A stretch of 64,000 nucleotides of DNA from Stagonosporopsis chrysanthemi (lineage: Eukaryota > Ascomycota > Dothideomycetes > Pleosporales > Didymellaceae): NCBI GenBank assembly GCA_022560025.1, contig JAFISE010000065.1:102827-166826 (forward strand), given 5' to 3'. Shown in pieces: positions 10,965-21,674 of the stretch; the stretch's first letter is position 1, and each line of letters starts with the position of its first letter. The notes beneath the pieces were generated by a model that did not search any database, was not told the DNA's origin, and worked only from the letters and a program-made list of their open reading frames with translations. Both the position numbers and the translations under genes were made by a program.

Positions 10965-11594
10965 ATGTCGGCCTCGACCCCCAATGCGGACGCTATGGAA
11001 ATATCCCCTCCCACCGTCCAACCCACCCTTTCACAGCAAACCTACCGCCAGATCGCCGCGTCCCACATCTCCGCGCTCAACAAGCTCAACAGCAACCTTC
11101 CCGACATCCTCGCTCTGATCGCCGCCGCCCTTTCCCAGCTGACCAACAACCCCATCCAGTCTGAGGCGCGCGCCGACTCGCCCCGCGCCCGCGATGACGA
11201 TATCCGCGCCTTCAGCGCTGCCATCAAGAGCGTCATGCAGGGCTTCCGCGAGGCGCTGGTTGAGCAGATCAACGACTTGGAGCGCTACAAGGTCATACCG
11301 GCCACGATGCCCAAGTTCACGCCGTTGCCAGGGAGGCCGCAGGGAATGGGTCCAGGCGCACTGCAGCAACTGCAGCAGCAGGGGCCGGCCAGGCTGGATC
11401 CAGACGCGGGTGTGAAGAATGGGGGGTATGGGCAGTTTGATGTGGGGTGGTTGAATGCGCAGGTTGCGGGGAAGACAGTGGGAGGAGACGACGCGTTGGA
11501 TCGGGTGAGGGCCGTGCTGGATGAGCTGTTGGAGAGGAGCGGGGAGGGGAGTGCACAGAAACCTGAGGCGGAGGAGATGGCAGTTGATGGGTGA
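10965..11594 (+). CDS. MED11: Mediator complex subunit 11-like protein
   Basis: This intronless gene encodes 209 residues. The N-terminal half (residues about 25-110) is predicted helical: HISALNKLNSNLPDIL, then LSQLTNNPI, then FSAAIKSVMQGFREALV and a closing EQINDLERYKVIP. That order is the one I expect for fungal Med11, a small head-module subunit of Mediator that pairs with Med22. The C-terminal half is low-complexity (Gln/Pro/Gly) and lineage-specific. It is divergent from POL2. The assignment rests on pattern recognition; another small helical nuclear protein remains possible. Confidence 0.7.
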   Translation: MSASTPNADAMEISPPTVQPTLSQQTYRQIAASHISALNKLNSNLPDILALIAAALSQLTNNPIQSEARADSPRARDDDIRAFSAAIKSVMQGFREALVEQINDLERYKVIPATMPKFTPLPGRPQGMGPGALQQLQQQGPARLDPDAGVKNGGYGQFDVGWLNAQVAGKTVGGDDALDRVRAVLDELLERSGEGSAQKPEAEEMAVDG

Positions 11595-11926
11595 AGGAAT
11601 GAGGACTGGAGATTATGAAATCATAACATGCGGGCAGATGCTGGTCGCAGTTCGCCAGAAGCGTTAGGAGGACTCCAGAACGAAGCGCCTAGGCCACCAG
11701 CAAGCCTGGTCTTCGAGCCATGCATAAGACTTCGAGGCTGCGAAGAGGATCAGCTCTCACGCGGTAGAGGCAATAGACATGGGTGATAGATGTGGCTGGG
11801 AGAGGGGTGGAAATAAGCAACGCTATCTCAGCGTTGCTTCCCCTGTATCATAGCTCCGACTACAAGAGACCATCAAGTGATACTTATAGCACACCGCGTG
11901 CTGTCTATCCCAGCTCAGAACCACAT
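11595..11926. other. convergent 3' intergenic interval
   Basis: This interval lies between the ends of MED11 and the homocysteine methyltransferase. I see no coding signal; it presumably holds the two 3' untranslated regions. Confidence 0.5.
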
Positions 11927-12913
11927 CTACGTACCTCCCGACTGCAGCACGTCCCTCATAACCCCAATGTCATCTGGCGTCGTCCGACAGCACCCACCCA
12001 CCAGCACCGCCCCAGCATCAGCCCACTGTCTCGTCTTCGCCTTCAACAGCCCGCCCTCAGTCCTCTTACCCTCCCACTCCCTCGCCGCCGCATTCCACTG
12101 CTCACCGGAGTTAGGGTAGACAATCATTTTCCAGCCCCTACCCTGCTGCAGCGGCCGGAGCGCCTGCAGCGCCGCAAGGGCAACGTCGTCGGGCGTGCAG
12201 TTGAACCCCACAGCGATGACTTTGGGCGAGGAATCAAAGAGGGCCGCGATGTGGGAGAGCGGGGTGCCGTCGCTTATATGGTCTGCGTCGCGCAGGGTGA
12301 AGGTGAACCAGGCTTCTGTGTTGCTGAATTCCTGCTGGAGCAGCTCGAGCAGGGCCTCTGTTTCGCCTAGATTGGGGATGGTTTCACAGGCGAGTACGTC
12401 GACACCGGCATCGACAAGAGCCTGGACGCGCCCGCGGTGGAAGGTTTTCATGTCTTCTCGAGAAAGATGATAGTCGCCACGGTACTCGCTGCCGTCAGCG
12501 AGGAATGCGCCGTAGGGGCCTACGCTGCCTGCGACGAAGAGACGATTCCGGATTTGAGATCTTTCTGAAGAACTCAGGTCTTTGGTGTGCTCTAAGACCC
12601 ATTCTTCCCTTGCTTCCTGTGCCAGTTTCACACTCTTACGCACCACGTCTTTTGCTTTCTCTTCATCGAGGTCGAGGTGCTTCTTGAGCCCAGCAAGCGA
12701 GGCTTGGTATGACGCTGTGATGGCGACTTGTGCGCCCGCTCTATAGTAGTCTAAGTGTGTTTGTTTGATCAAAGACGGATTTTGAAGGAGGATGTCTGCC
12801 GACCAAAGAGCGCCTGAAATGTCTGCGCCCAGGGTCTCCAGATACGTTGCGAGGGCCCCGTCCAGAATGACTGGGGAGTCCAGATATGCGGATAGTTTGT
12901 GAGCGTCTGTCAT
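11927..12913 (-). CDS. homocysteine S-methyltransferase (Mht1/Sam4 type)
   Basis: A single exon of 328 residues starts at MTDAHKLSAYLDSP. The open frame extends upstream to 13084, but the extension is not family-like, so I chose this ATG. The N-terminal ILDGALATYLE is the usual start of the barrel. The zinc-binding cysteines are visible as GFNC in the middle and GGCC near the C-terminus. Also present are AGSVGPYGA, ACETIPN and YPNSGE. The enzyme transfers methyl from S-methylmethionine or S-adenosylmethionine to homocysteine, making methionine. No metabolic partner is adjacent. Confidence 0.93.
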   Translation of the reverse strand: MTDAHKLSAYLDSPVILDGALATYLETLGADISGALWSADILLQNPSLIKQTHLDYYRAGAQVAITASYQASLAGLKKHLDLDEEKAKDVVRKSVKLAQEAREEWVLEHTKDLSSSERSQIRNRLFVAGSVGPYGAFLADGSEYRGDYHLSREDMKTFHRGRVQALVDAGVDVLACETIPNLGETEALLELLQQEFSNTEAWFTFTLRDADHISDGTPLSHIAALFDSSPKVIAVGFNCTPDDVALAALQALRPLQQGRGWKMIVYPNSGEQWNAAAREWEGKRTEGGLLKAKTRQWADAGAVLVGGCCRTTPDDIGVMRDVLQSGGT

Positions 12914-13549
12914 GGTGGTTTCTGGGAGTATTGTTCCTGAACGCAAGGTAGAGTCATGGTTCACTGTCACGAGACCTGGATTTGAAGAACGAACAATTGC
13001 GAGGCCGATGTTCGGGGACGAAATCTGGGGAAAGGGCCGACTCATCGATTGCGAATTCCATCTAGCCTCACTCGCAATAATCAAACCTGGTGCTACAACA
13101 TCGTCAGTGCTACCAATGGTCCTGCAACAAGCTGCAGTGCCACCGTTGAGGACTAGTCTCGAGCCGTTGAATCAGATTTAACGACTGCGTCCGCGCCGTG
13201 TGCGATGATGGCTTCCAACCTCCAACAACGTCACACCCGCGCGCAGCTCAGCATCACGTACAAGCGCAAGCAAAACATTCGGCCGCCATCAAGTTTGGAG
13301 TATATTACATGCTAAAGTGCTGCCGGCCGTAACTGGTAACATATCGAAGCGAAAACCTGTGTAGCTAACGAACACGCAGCCCTAGTAAGATCGCTCACCA
13401 CCCGTACTCATGACGCATATGTTACTATGCCCATGACCTGAATACGCGATCGATGTTGTTCTGAATAAGAGATTTAACATGACGTGAACCCATGAAAGCA
13501 TGCCCGCTCGACAGAGCATGCGTATAGAAGACAACCAGAGAGTATACGC
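12914..13549. other. intergenic interval, no gene seen
   Basis: It lies upstream of the methyltransferase and downstream of the Ser-rich GPI protein. Only short unconvincing ORFs are present. Confidence 0.5.
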
Positions 13550-15184
13550 CTAAGCGAAGAGTGCGAACGCCAACGCAATAACGATGGCAGCGATGGGACC
13601 CTGGCCTACAGTGAAGACTTGAGCCATGTTGACAGGAACCTCAATGTAGGAAGGAGTGGGCGGGACAATGGTGCTATTGGTGCCGTTGACATCAGGAGGG
13701 TACGGAGAGCTGTGTGATGGTTAGCCGAGCTCAAGAGATTGCAGCAGTGAATACGAACCCAGTCCCAGACGGCAGGTAACCCGTACCGAGGCTCGTTGGA
13801 CCAGCGTCAGTGGCGGTGTTGGTAGGTCCGCTGGTTGGCACGGGCACGGTAACATAGCTGATGGATCCCAATGTCAAACGGCTCGTAATCCTAGTAGTGC
13901 CATCGAAAGTGGTAGTGTCAATTGGCAGTGAAGACACCGGATATGCGAAACCGGAGCTGGCAGATGTCACGACAGCGTCTGTACCTGACACGGTCGGCAA
14001 TGATCCAGTTGGGTAGCTCTGAGGGCCGCTTGAAGTGACTTGAGCACTAGTCTCTGGAGCTGGAGAGTCAACCGAGGACGAGTCTGCCGCGCTGGGGTTG
14101 TAAGAGGTCGGGACAGAATCTGTGTTTGTGCCGGTCGGACCAGCAGAGCTTGCACTGCTGGGAGTGCTGGACTCAGAAAGCCCAGATGTAGGAACAGCAT
14201 CGGAAGCAGTGTTGCTAGGCGAAGATGGTAAGCTAGCATCGCTCGAAGGAAGAACACTAGAGCCAAGGTAGCCGGAAGTGGGAACGGCGTCTGTTGCTGT
14301 GACACTCGATACCGAAGGTAGGCTTGAAGCTGTTGCCGAGTCTGAACTCGAAGAGTCGGTGCCAGTGCTGGGCTCAGATCCCGAGATAGGAGCTGCGTCG
14401 GTGATGCTAGAAACAGTTGGGGTGAGGATACCGGATGAAGGCGCACCACTTGAGACAGTACCGGAAGTGGGAACAGAGTCAGTGAGGCTAGCAGGCAGTG
14501 ACGCAATCCCACTTGGGGTAGGCCGAGGGACACCGACCAGCTCAGAACTTGAAGGGCTAGCAGGCAGTGACGCAATCCCACTTGGGGTAGGCCGAGGGAC
14601 ACCGACGAGCTCAGAACTTGAAGGGCTTGGAGGCAGTGACACAATGCCGCTGGGAGTAGGTCGAGGAACACCGACGAGCTCAGAACTTGAAGGGCCTACA
14701 GACAGCGCCGAGGACTGAGCAGGAGGGGTATATGCGCTCGAAGGCCCAGGGGCATCTGGCAGAAACGAAGTTGGAACCGAGTCAGTCTGCGTGTTGGGTG
14801 AAGAAGAGCTGACCGAGATGGGTCCTGTAGGCAAGGCCGAGCTCTCGACAGGAGGAACAACGGCACCCGAGGAGGCACTTGTAGGGAAAGAGGTAGGGAC
14901 GGAGTCGGAAAGAGTGTGAGTTCCAACCGGTGGAGGGGTGGCAAAAGCTGAAGACGATGACGCAGCTCCGTACTGAGGTGGCTGAAGATCGTGGGACGAT
15001 GCACCTGCGCAGGACATGACGGTCTCAGTCACCGTTGCATAGACTACGACGGTAGTTATGCCGTCTGACGCAGTGATTAGTAAGGCTTTACAGGCACTTA
15101 GAAGTACTTACCAGCTCGACCGACGAGAGGCTGAGCGGCGTAAGCTGCACCTCCGAAGAGGGCAGCCAGCTTGAAGACCTGCAT
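13550..15184 (-). CDS. Ser/Thr/Pro-rich GPI-anchored surface protein with tandem repeats
   Basis: I predict three exons: 15184-15112, 15064-13759 and 13709-13550. Intron 15111-15065 has donor GTAAGT and branch TACTAAT. Intron 13758-13710 has donor GTTCGT and branch GCTAAC. The product is 512 residues. It starts with a signal peptide (MQVFKLAALFGGAAYA), then a short segment TTVVVYATVTETVMSC. A long Ser/Thr/Pro stalk follows with about nine (T/S)D(A/S)xPTS-type motifs and three 23-residue repeats (SSSELVGVPRPTPSGI...). The C-terminal exon gives a hydrophobic tail (GPIAAIVIALAFALFA) typical of GPI signals. It is likely a heavily O-mannosylated wall protein; no enzymatic domain is visible. Confidence 0.85.
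14491..14697 (-). repeat. three tandem 69-bp coding repeats
   Basis: Units at 14491-14559, 14560-14628 and 14629-14697 are nearly identical (the third is most diverged) and each encodes 23 residues containing ELVGVPRPTPSGI. The unit is a multiple of three, so copy-number change keeps the frame. Confidence 0.9.
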
Positions 15185-15992
15185 GGTGAGGCACTGCTGG
15201 TGGTGATGCACGATAAGGAGTGGACTCGAGTAAGTGGTCAGTTGTAAAGGGCTGAGTAACGAGTGTAGGTTGTCGGTGAGTGGATGGAAGAAGCGGATCA
15301 ACGGCTGTTATGAAGGAGACGAGCGCGCCAAGCTCGTAGCGCGTCGTTGGTGAGGGAAAGGGAAGTCGCAGTGGCCAAACAAACAACAATAGACGAAAGC
15401 GCTCCTGGTGAGCCCTCAACGCGTAGAGAAGTCGCGTGCCTACGTCATGGAGTAATTTTTGGCCGAGCGACACTTCACGGTGAGGTGCGTCTCCAGCACG
15501 TGATCGCACTTTCACAGCTGATCATGTCTCGAATGGTCGTGTCTTACAGCCTGATAGTATGCTGGGACGAATTACACATGTCACAGGATGTGCAGTAAAG
15601 TTATTGGAGCCGCAAGCTACTGCTCAGAGAGGCAAGTTAGGCTGCCCGCATTTGCACTACAGCAGTGTCCCGCTGTGTGGACGCGGTGGTAGCACTTTGA
15701 TAAACACAGCACAGACGCACCTGCCCCAGCTCCGCGCCAGCCTCTCTTTCACTTACACCTATGAGCGCTTTACAGGCCTCTGCGTCACCCTTGCGCCGCC
15801 AATTTTCTCAGCAAACAAGCTTTGCCACCTTGCTCTGCTGCCATATTAAGCTGCCACCCCCCGCCCTCTTCTTGACCTCCACCACGACACACCTTCAACT
15901 CCACCGCGCAAGCATTTGTCAACGTTGCAGCAATATCAAACATACTTCCTGCTCTACCGCATCACCAGCTCCACACGCTTACCGCTATCACC
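15185..15992. promoter_or_regulatory. shared intergenic region of a divergent GPI-protein pair
   Basis: These 808 bp separate two divergent genes for secreted GPI-type proteins. No distinct coding signal is seen. The right half becomes pyrimidine-rich towards the + strand start (about 15840-15990), as is usual for fungal leaders. Confidence 0.45.
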
Positions 15993-16567
15993 ATGATTGC
16001 CTTCAAGATTCTCGTTGCTGCTGCGCTCGCCTGCGTCGTCGCCGCTCATGACACTCCCCACGACAGCAAGTGCCCCTCATCGCATCTGTGTAGCCCAGAC
16101 TAACGTGTTGTGTAGCGGCTTGTGTCTCCCCGGTCACTGTGACTGTCACCGAGACCGTGTGCGGCCAGCCTGGTGTGCCTGTCCACACCCCTCCCGTGGT
16201 TCCGTCGTACGATGCGCCTCCGCCTGCTCCTCCGGTCACTTCGGTTGAGTCCACGGCGACAGTTCCTCCGAGCAGCGCTCCTGTCAACATTGCCACGTCG
16301 GTCCCACCCGCTCCTCCAGCGCAGTCGACCGTCGTGCCTGTCATCCCTTCCAGCGTGGCTCCGTCGTCTGCTGTGGCTCCTTCGAGCAGCGTCAAGACCT
16401 CTACTCCCGTAGTGCCCTCGTCTTCCGTAGCCCCCCACCCATCTGCACCGACTAGCGTCCCTCCGCAGGTCTCGTCCGCTGGCGCAGCTATGGCAGTTCC
16501 CACTGCCTACCGCGGTCTGGGCTCGCTGTTCGCCGTTGGTGCTGCAGCCGCGGCTGTCATTGTCTAG
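15993..16567 (+). CDS. small Pro/Ser/Val-rich GPI-anchored protein, GC-AG intron
   Basis: Exon 1 (15993-16065) encodes the signal peptide MIAFKILVAAALACVVAA. Exon 2 (16116-16567) encodes a Pro/Ser/Thr/Val-rich stalk and a hydrophobic tail (LGSLFAVGAAAAAVIV) of GPI-signal type. The product is 174 residues. Only a GC-AG intron joins the two frames: donor GCAAGT at 16066, branch GACTAAC, acceptor TAG at 16115, length 50. The nearby GT at 16070 gives the wrong phase. Directly after the signal peptide come CVSPVTVTVTETVC, recalling the TVTETVxxC of the divergent neighbour. It is probably a cell-wall structural protein of unknown function. Confidence 0.85.
16066..16115 (+). other. non-canonical GC-AG intron
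   Basis: The donor GCAAGT is the known optimal GC-type donor. The branch-like GACTAACG lies about 20 bases before the TAG acceptor. It is required for frame. Confidence 0.8.
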
Positions 16568-17825
16568 GTGTCGGCCACATCCGGCTCAGCATGGTCAGAT
16601 CGGGTCTAATATGACTGAGAGGTGTTATCACACTTTCTCACATCTCTCTCCCATCACTTACGATAGTGGTCGGCAACACTGTTGCCTCTACATCTCACGG
16701 TACGATCGTTGGATTTGGCAAGTTTTCAGGCGGGTTATAACATTGCTGAACAGTAATACACGGCTAGCAAGGCTATAGCTCTCTTCCCGATGAGATTTAA
16801 TACAACGTGACTTGGTCAACCACTCTTCTTTGAATGCCTTACGTGATGACTTGAACTAATGCCTGTGCCTTGCCTGGGGCTCACGTATGACTGGTCGGGG
16901 CCGTGATGAGAAGAACTTTCTTGGTTCGGGCGCAGTTTCAGAGCCTGTCGTTCACAAGACTTCTTGATGAGCTCCAAGTCGGCAGCTCCACGTAGCTCTA
17001 GGATGGTAGTAGTCTCAGATGGTAGTGGAGGTCGCCATGCCTCGAGGTGGAGTTGCGATTGACCGCATAAGATGAACAGTCTGATACGAAAGACGTAGGA
17101 GCAGAGATTTTTTTGAAAATGGCATAGTGATGAAGCAGGCTACTTCAAGACAATGTGCCAGTAAGCGGATGGATCGCGACTGGTCCAGCCTCTATCGACG
17201 CAAGTGAAAAGCAATCGAGACGCGGAAACAGTCTGATCCCTCAGAGGAATGGGATGTCCTGGAGCTCCCAACTCTGACGCAGTCACATCGCCATGTGAAG
17301 CGATGCAGAACCGCGATGATCTCCTCTGAGGAAGATCTTGTATTTAATTGTATCGACGGAGACTAGCGTGGTTTTCCGAAAGCGTCCCTCATCCAAGCAT
17401 TCCATTGGCGTTCGTCGTTGCCTGAGCCCTTCTTCGAATGCTCTTGTAAGGACCCAAGTCAACGCTGACCCAACCCCCACGGCCTTGCAAAGGACTCATG
17501 CACCTGCTGCTTGAGTTACTCGTACTATAGGCTGCCAGGATCCACGCGGTTGCCATGAATTTTCGCAAGCGTCGCGTGAGCAGAGAGTCTCGACGCCCAT
17601 CTCCCTGCGCAGAGCCCTCTTGTGCTGATCTATCGTCTGGGATCTCTCCCTCATCGAACTCTGGGTCTCGGTTGTGTTCGACTTTCTCCGTGCTTCCTCG
17701 ATTTCGGATGGAATAGATTGTCATTTCTTGCACATGTGCGCACAAACGCCTTTGTGACGGTCTCCACGGTCAGGCATGTACCGTGACCCTTGTGATGTCA
17801 GTCGGCATACCGCACCAGATCGACC
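16568..17825. other. sparse interval, no confident gene
   Basis: This 1.26-kb stretch has only short ORFs. One on the minus strand (17389-17745) has an acidic, protein-like segment (DPEFDEGEIPDDRS), but no domain and no clean exon model, so I leave it uncalled. Confidence 0.4.
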
Positions 17826-19082
17826 TCAATCGTTGCCCTTCCTCTCCGTTTCATCAGCCTTCTTGTACGAGACCTCAATGGTTTTCATGATAATTCCGTC
17901 CTCGCAGTCCTGGGTTGCAGATCCTGTGCTCACGCTGGTTTGGCAATGCGGACTGAGTATCAGTCCCTCATCGTCGTCGTCATGGAGATTTGTAGGCCTC
18001 CCAGAAGTGCCAATCGTGTGCGTAGCACCCGGTCTTGAGCTATACCCATAGCCGTACCCGTAGGAGGTGTTTTTGGACCCCCGTCTCCAACGATTAATTG
18101 CACCATAAAGGACCGGCGCATTGACCGCTATCGCTGCTGCCAGGAGCTCGGTGCTTGCCCATATCGTTCGATTGGCTTGGACGGATGCGTTCAGGGAGTT
18201 AATGGGCAGTCGAATTACGGTGATTGCGACGATGAACAGACCGAGTGCGCAGATCGTGTAGAGACGTAGTTTGGTCTGCCACGGTGTTTGCAAGGAGATG
18301 AGCGTTGGGACTGGCAGGGCCAGCAGCATGACGTCGGTTACCTGAGCATCAATCCCGCGTTAGGAGCTTCTCGTTCTGATCAAGGGTGTTGCGAAATGGC
18401 CGGGCCACTTAGTCAGGGCATTACTACTTACAATGTTCAGCACGCCAAGTACGATGAGTTGAACTTGAGCTTGCACACAGCTTCCTAGGATACAGTAAGC
18501 ATTTTGAAGAGTGGATCGCCGTGAATCCGTACTAACCGGGAGCAGGGACAACCTGCCAATATAGGTGGACAGGATCACATTCGGTAAATCCTACGATCTG
18601 TGCAGCGACCCACGACCCAAGAAATATGATACCATACAACCAGAGAATATAACGATGACTTCGCTCACTCGGATGGTGGAAGGTTCGCAAGAAGAAGTGC
18701 AGCAGCACCGCCTTCTGCAGCCAAAGACTGGTTCATTGTCAGTCAAGCCTCCTAGGCGTATTCCATTCGACCAGACATACTATGTGTTGTATATGGGCCG
18801 ATTCGCAATTGTTAGCTTGCTCCCAATCGTCCTGCGATAGATCTCGTCTGGGGTGAAGTCGATGCGCGCTCGAGCTTTCGGCGAGATATTGTTGGTACCC
18901 CAGGAAAGGACGACGTGGATCATACCGCCGCGCGCAGCTGCGCACAACATAGCGACTACCGTGCAGAAATCGCCAAGGTCTGACTTCGAAAACAGTAATC
19001 GACGGCAGATCAGGCGCAATGCCATGATAACCAGGGCCAGCCCCGTGAACATGTGGTGGATGATCAGTGTCGTTCGGTCCAT
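17826..19082 (-). CDS. 7-TM rhodopsin-like integral membrane protein (fungal PTH11-related type)
   Basis: I predict four exons: 19082-18781, 18727-18537, 18484-18432 and 18341-17826. Introns are 18780-18728 (GTATGT), 18536-18485 (GTTAGT) and 18431-18342 (GTAAGT, 90 bp), all phase-consistent. The product is 353 residues. Seven hydrophobic segments are visible, including HHMFTGLALVIMALRL, LWLQKAVLLHFFLRTF, LWLYGIIFLGSWVAA, LIVLGVLNIVTDVMLLALPVP and TELLAAAIAVNAPVL. The loop phrase ECDPVHLYWQVVP and the DVMLLALPVP helix are typical of the fungal rhodopsin-domain family. An in-frame stop just upstream supports this ATG. The cytosolic tail has a Tyr-Gly repeat and an acidic patch. Ligand and pathway are unknown. 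Confidence 0.85.
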
Positions 19083-20528
19083 CTTGGAGTGTTGGAGCGC
19101 CGAGCTGGCGGATCCGTGAGTTAAGAGGCAGTCTTGTCAGGTGCAAGGTGATTACAAAAGGCAGGTCTCATAACATGGAAAGCGTCTGCCGCCACAACGA
19201 CGATCCTCCTTCAGGAGAACACCTTTACCAGCGCAGTGGACAAAGACTATGCCTGTAGGGTATCAATGCTGCAGTCCCCAACTTCCAGACGGCAGACGCC
19301 GACATCGCGGTTTCGAGCCATATGTCCGAGCCGAAGAAGCAGATTGATAGCCTGCTCGATCCTCTATAGAGACGTCTTCCATCATACAAGCATGTACTCT
19401 GAACCCCTGCCCTGTGGCATGTTGACGCTACGCAGATTCATCTCATTGCCGTTCGAACAGATCGGCCTGAGGTCTGAGTTCAACGGGCGTGTGCAGAATG
19501 AACAGCAGGTCACATAGCCTGGATCAGCATTGCGTATCGAGGCACATAATCAGACCGAAAGGATCAGACCGAGAGATTTGCGAGTGGAGTCCTGCGTTTA
19601 CGCGATGATGTTCAAACGCCCCGCCTAAATTGTTACATGAGAATACTGGGATCCTAATTCCCTAGAATACGAGATGCGATTGTGTCCTATGGATCTTCGG
19701 CAGAAAGGCCAGTATGGTCTCGCTTGGAAAGAAGGGCCGACTGGCTGAACCTCGGATGGTGTTGGTGAAGGTCTGGAATTGAAAGCCCCAAGGGCAAGCC
19801 AGAAGAACATACGAGTGAGGTGGCGGGCAGACGACGTTTCATTGCCTGATGGAGGCGCGGCTCGGGGCTGCGGTAGGTGCCGACACGTTCATGTTGTTGC
19901 GGAGCACACGGAGCCTTCGGATGCCAATCCGGATATCACGTGATGTAATCTCACCGCCTCGAAAAATCATCTTCCATCAGGACTTTGACCCAGCATAGGA
20001 ATGAACCAAGCAGAAGTCAAAACTGACTTGTGTTGTGGAACAGTCTATGGACGCCATATGTTTCGCTCTTTGCAAATGTGCAACAATTGTCGCATGCTCC
20101 TAGGCAAGGAACCAGTGTGAAGGTTCATCTCTTGCGCTGCACGAGCCGATCCATCGGCATCCAATGGCCCAGATCCGATGTATAACCTCCGTGCGGCTAG
20201 CCAAGGAGAAGGTTCTTACCGCCAACTGTGCATCCTTCTTCGCGTCTACTGTGCCGTGCAGCAAATAACGTGGTTGTGGCGGCCCAGCTCCACTGGACCC
20301 ACTAGTAACTTACCAGCGCTGTGGCACTCGGCATATTTCTCACGAGGCAAATACAGGGGTTGTTGCCAAACTGCAGTTACTGAAAGGTTTGTTTGATAGG
20401 TAAATTTGGTCCATTGCAGTAATCAACTCACTTGGTATCATTGAAATCATGGATAGCCTCAACACTCTCTCTTATAGGCACATTACAGACTTCTGGTCTT
20501 CTGGCTCTCCATTCATAGGTACCAGTTG
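19083..20528. other. gene-free interval
   Basis: About 1.4 kb has no convincing ORF. A perfect TCACGTGA palindrome sits at 19936-19943. I see no clear repeat or element ends. Confidence 0.45.
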
Positions 20529-21674
20529 CTACTCGTTCTTTTTCAGCCATTTGTTGATCTGCTTCCATACTTTTTCACTATTCTTCTCCATGAACATCAT
20601 GTGTCCATTTCCGTGAATGCCGATCTCCCCAAGCTGCATATGACTAGCTTTGTCGCAGCCTGCCTGCTTCAAGAAGTTGACAGTGCAGTAGTCGTACGGC
20701 GCGTGGTAACTAGCTTCCGACGTAACTGTGAGAATGGGAAGAGGTGCCAGATTCGGGAGCTGTCGTGGAGCGGGGTCTTCTGCCTGCAAGATGCAAGGAA
20801 TGGTCGAGTTGTCGCTGTTTGGGCTGGGAGGCTGAACTGTCTGCCTTACGAGTTCGGTGAGAGGATCAGTGACAGCAGGAGAGTAGTTCAAGGGGATATC
20901 TGTCAAGCCCCATGGCCGAGCAGCGCCCGACCCGAAGATGGCCTCTTGAAAAGTCGGACCAGTCGGCTCCAACAGGATAAGACCCTTGACGAGCTTAGGA
21001 CGCGCATCGGCAATGAGAATAGGCATTAATCCTCCTTGACTATGACCAAGCAGCCAGACGGGAGTGCCAATTGTATCCAGAAGCTGAGCGCCAGCAGATT
21101 GTACCGTCCGTTGTTGATATGTGGCATTGGAGATGAACTGGACGTTAGAGGAGTAGAAGTTGTCAAAGACCTCATCCCCCATCACTCCTTTGCCAGGCCA
21201 CTGCTTGTGAAGCTTTGCTTGCGGCCACAAGTTGTAGTTCGCCGGTGCTGTGAAACGTTGCTGAATGATTTCAGCCGAGTACGTTGATGGTGCCTGTGCA
21301 CCACTGCGAGGTGCCCAGGCTGATCGTCCACGGAACGTTTGGTCTACAATGTAGACCGTGTACCCAGCATCGAGAAATTGTGAAGTCCAGGACTCTCCCC
21401 CATCCGGCTTGCTCAGGAAGTTTGTTCCGGTCTGGCCCTGTCCGTGGATCAAGACAATAGGACTTGGCTTTTGCTTGGTGCGTCGCGAGGTAGCAGGTGT
21501 CAGCTTTTCCACATACATCTGGTCCTTGAAGATGTGGCCGCCTGAACCGTCCTCGGTGTAACCACCACCAACATAAAAGTATGTCCTGACAGCCGCAGTC
21601 TCGTCGGCGGCAACATGGTGGCCATGCTGTGCAGACAAAAGGCCTGCAGAAAGAGCCAGCAACCTTAGAAGCAT
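20529..21674 (-). CDS. secreted alpha/beta hydrolase
   Basis: A single exon of 381 residues. The N-terminus MLLRLLALSAGLLSAQ looks like a signal peptide. The core begins with IVLIHGQGQTGTNF (oxyanion-hole HG), and the nucleophile elbow is GHSQGG with Ser near residue 212. A late HGNGHMMFMEKNS provides the likely catalytic His. Several N-glycosylation sequons fit secretion. The family covers fungal secreted esterases and hydrolases; the substrate cannot be read from sequence. Large gaps lie on both sides. Confidence 0.85.
   Translation of the reverse strand: MLLRLLALSAGLLSAQHGHHVAADETAAVRTYFYVGGGYTEDGSGGHIFKDQMYVEKLTPATSRRTKQKPSPIVLIHGQGQTGTNFLSKPDGGESWTSQFLDAGYTVYIVDQTFRGRSAWAPRSGAQAPSTYSAEIIQQRFTAPANYNLWPQAKLHKQWPGKGVMGDEVFDNFYSSNVQFISNATYQQRTVQSAGAQLLDTIGTPVWLLGHSQGGLMPILIADARPKLVKGLILLEPTGPTFQEAIFGSGAARPWGLTDIPLNYSPAVTDPLTELVRQTVQPPSPNSDNSTIPCILQAEDPAPRQLPNLAPLPILTVTSEASYHAPYDYCTVNFLKQAGCDKASHMQLGEIGIHGNGHMMFMEKNSEKVWKQINKWLKKNE

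Noticed and set aside
17389..17745. 118-codon minus ORF with acidic segment
   Set aside because: Only part looks protein-like and no splice model links it to neighbouring ORFs.
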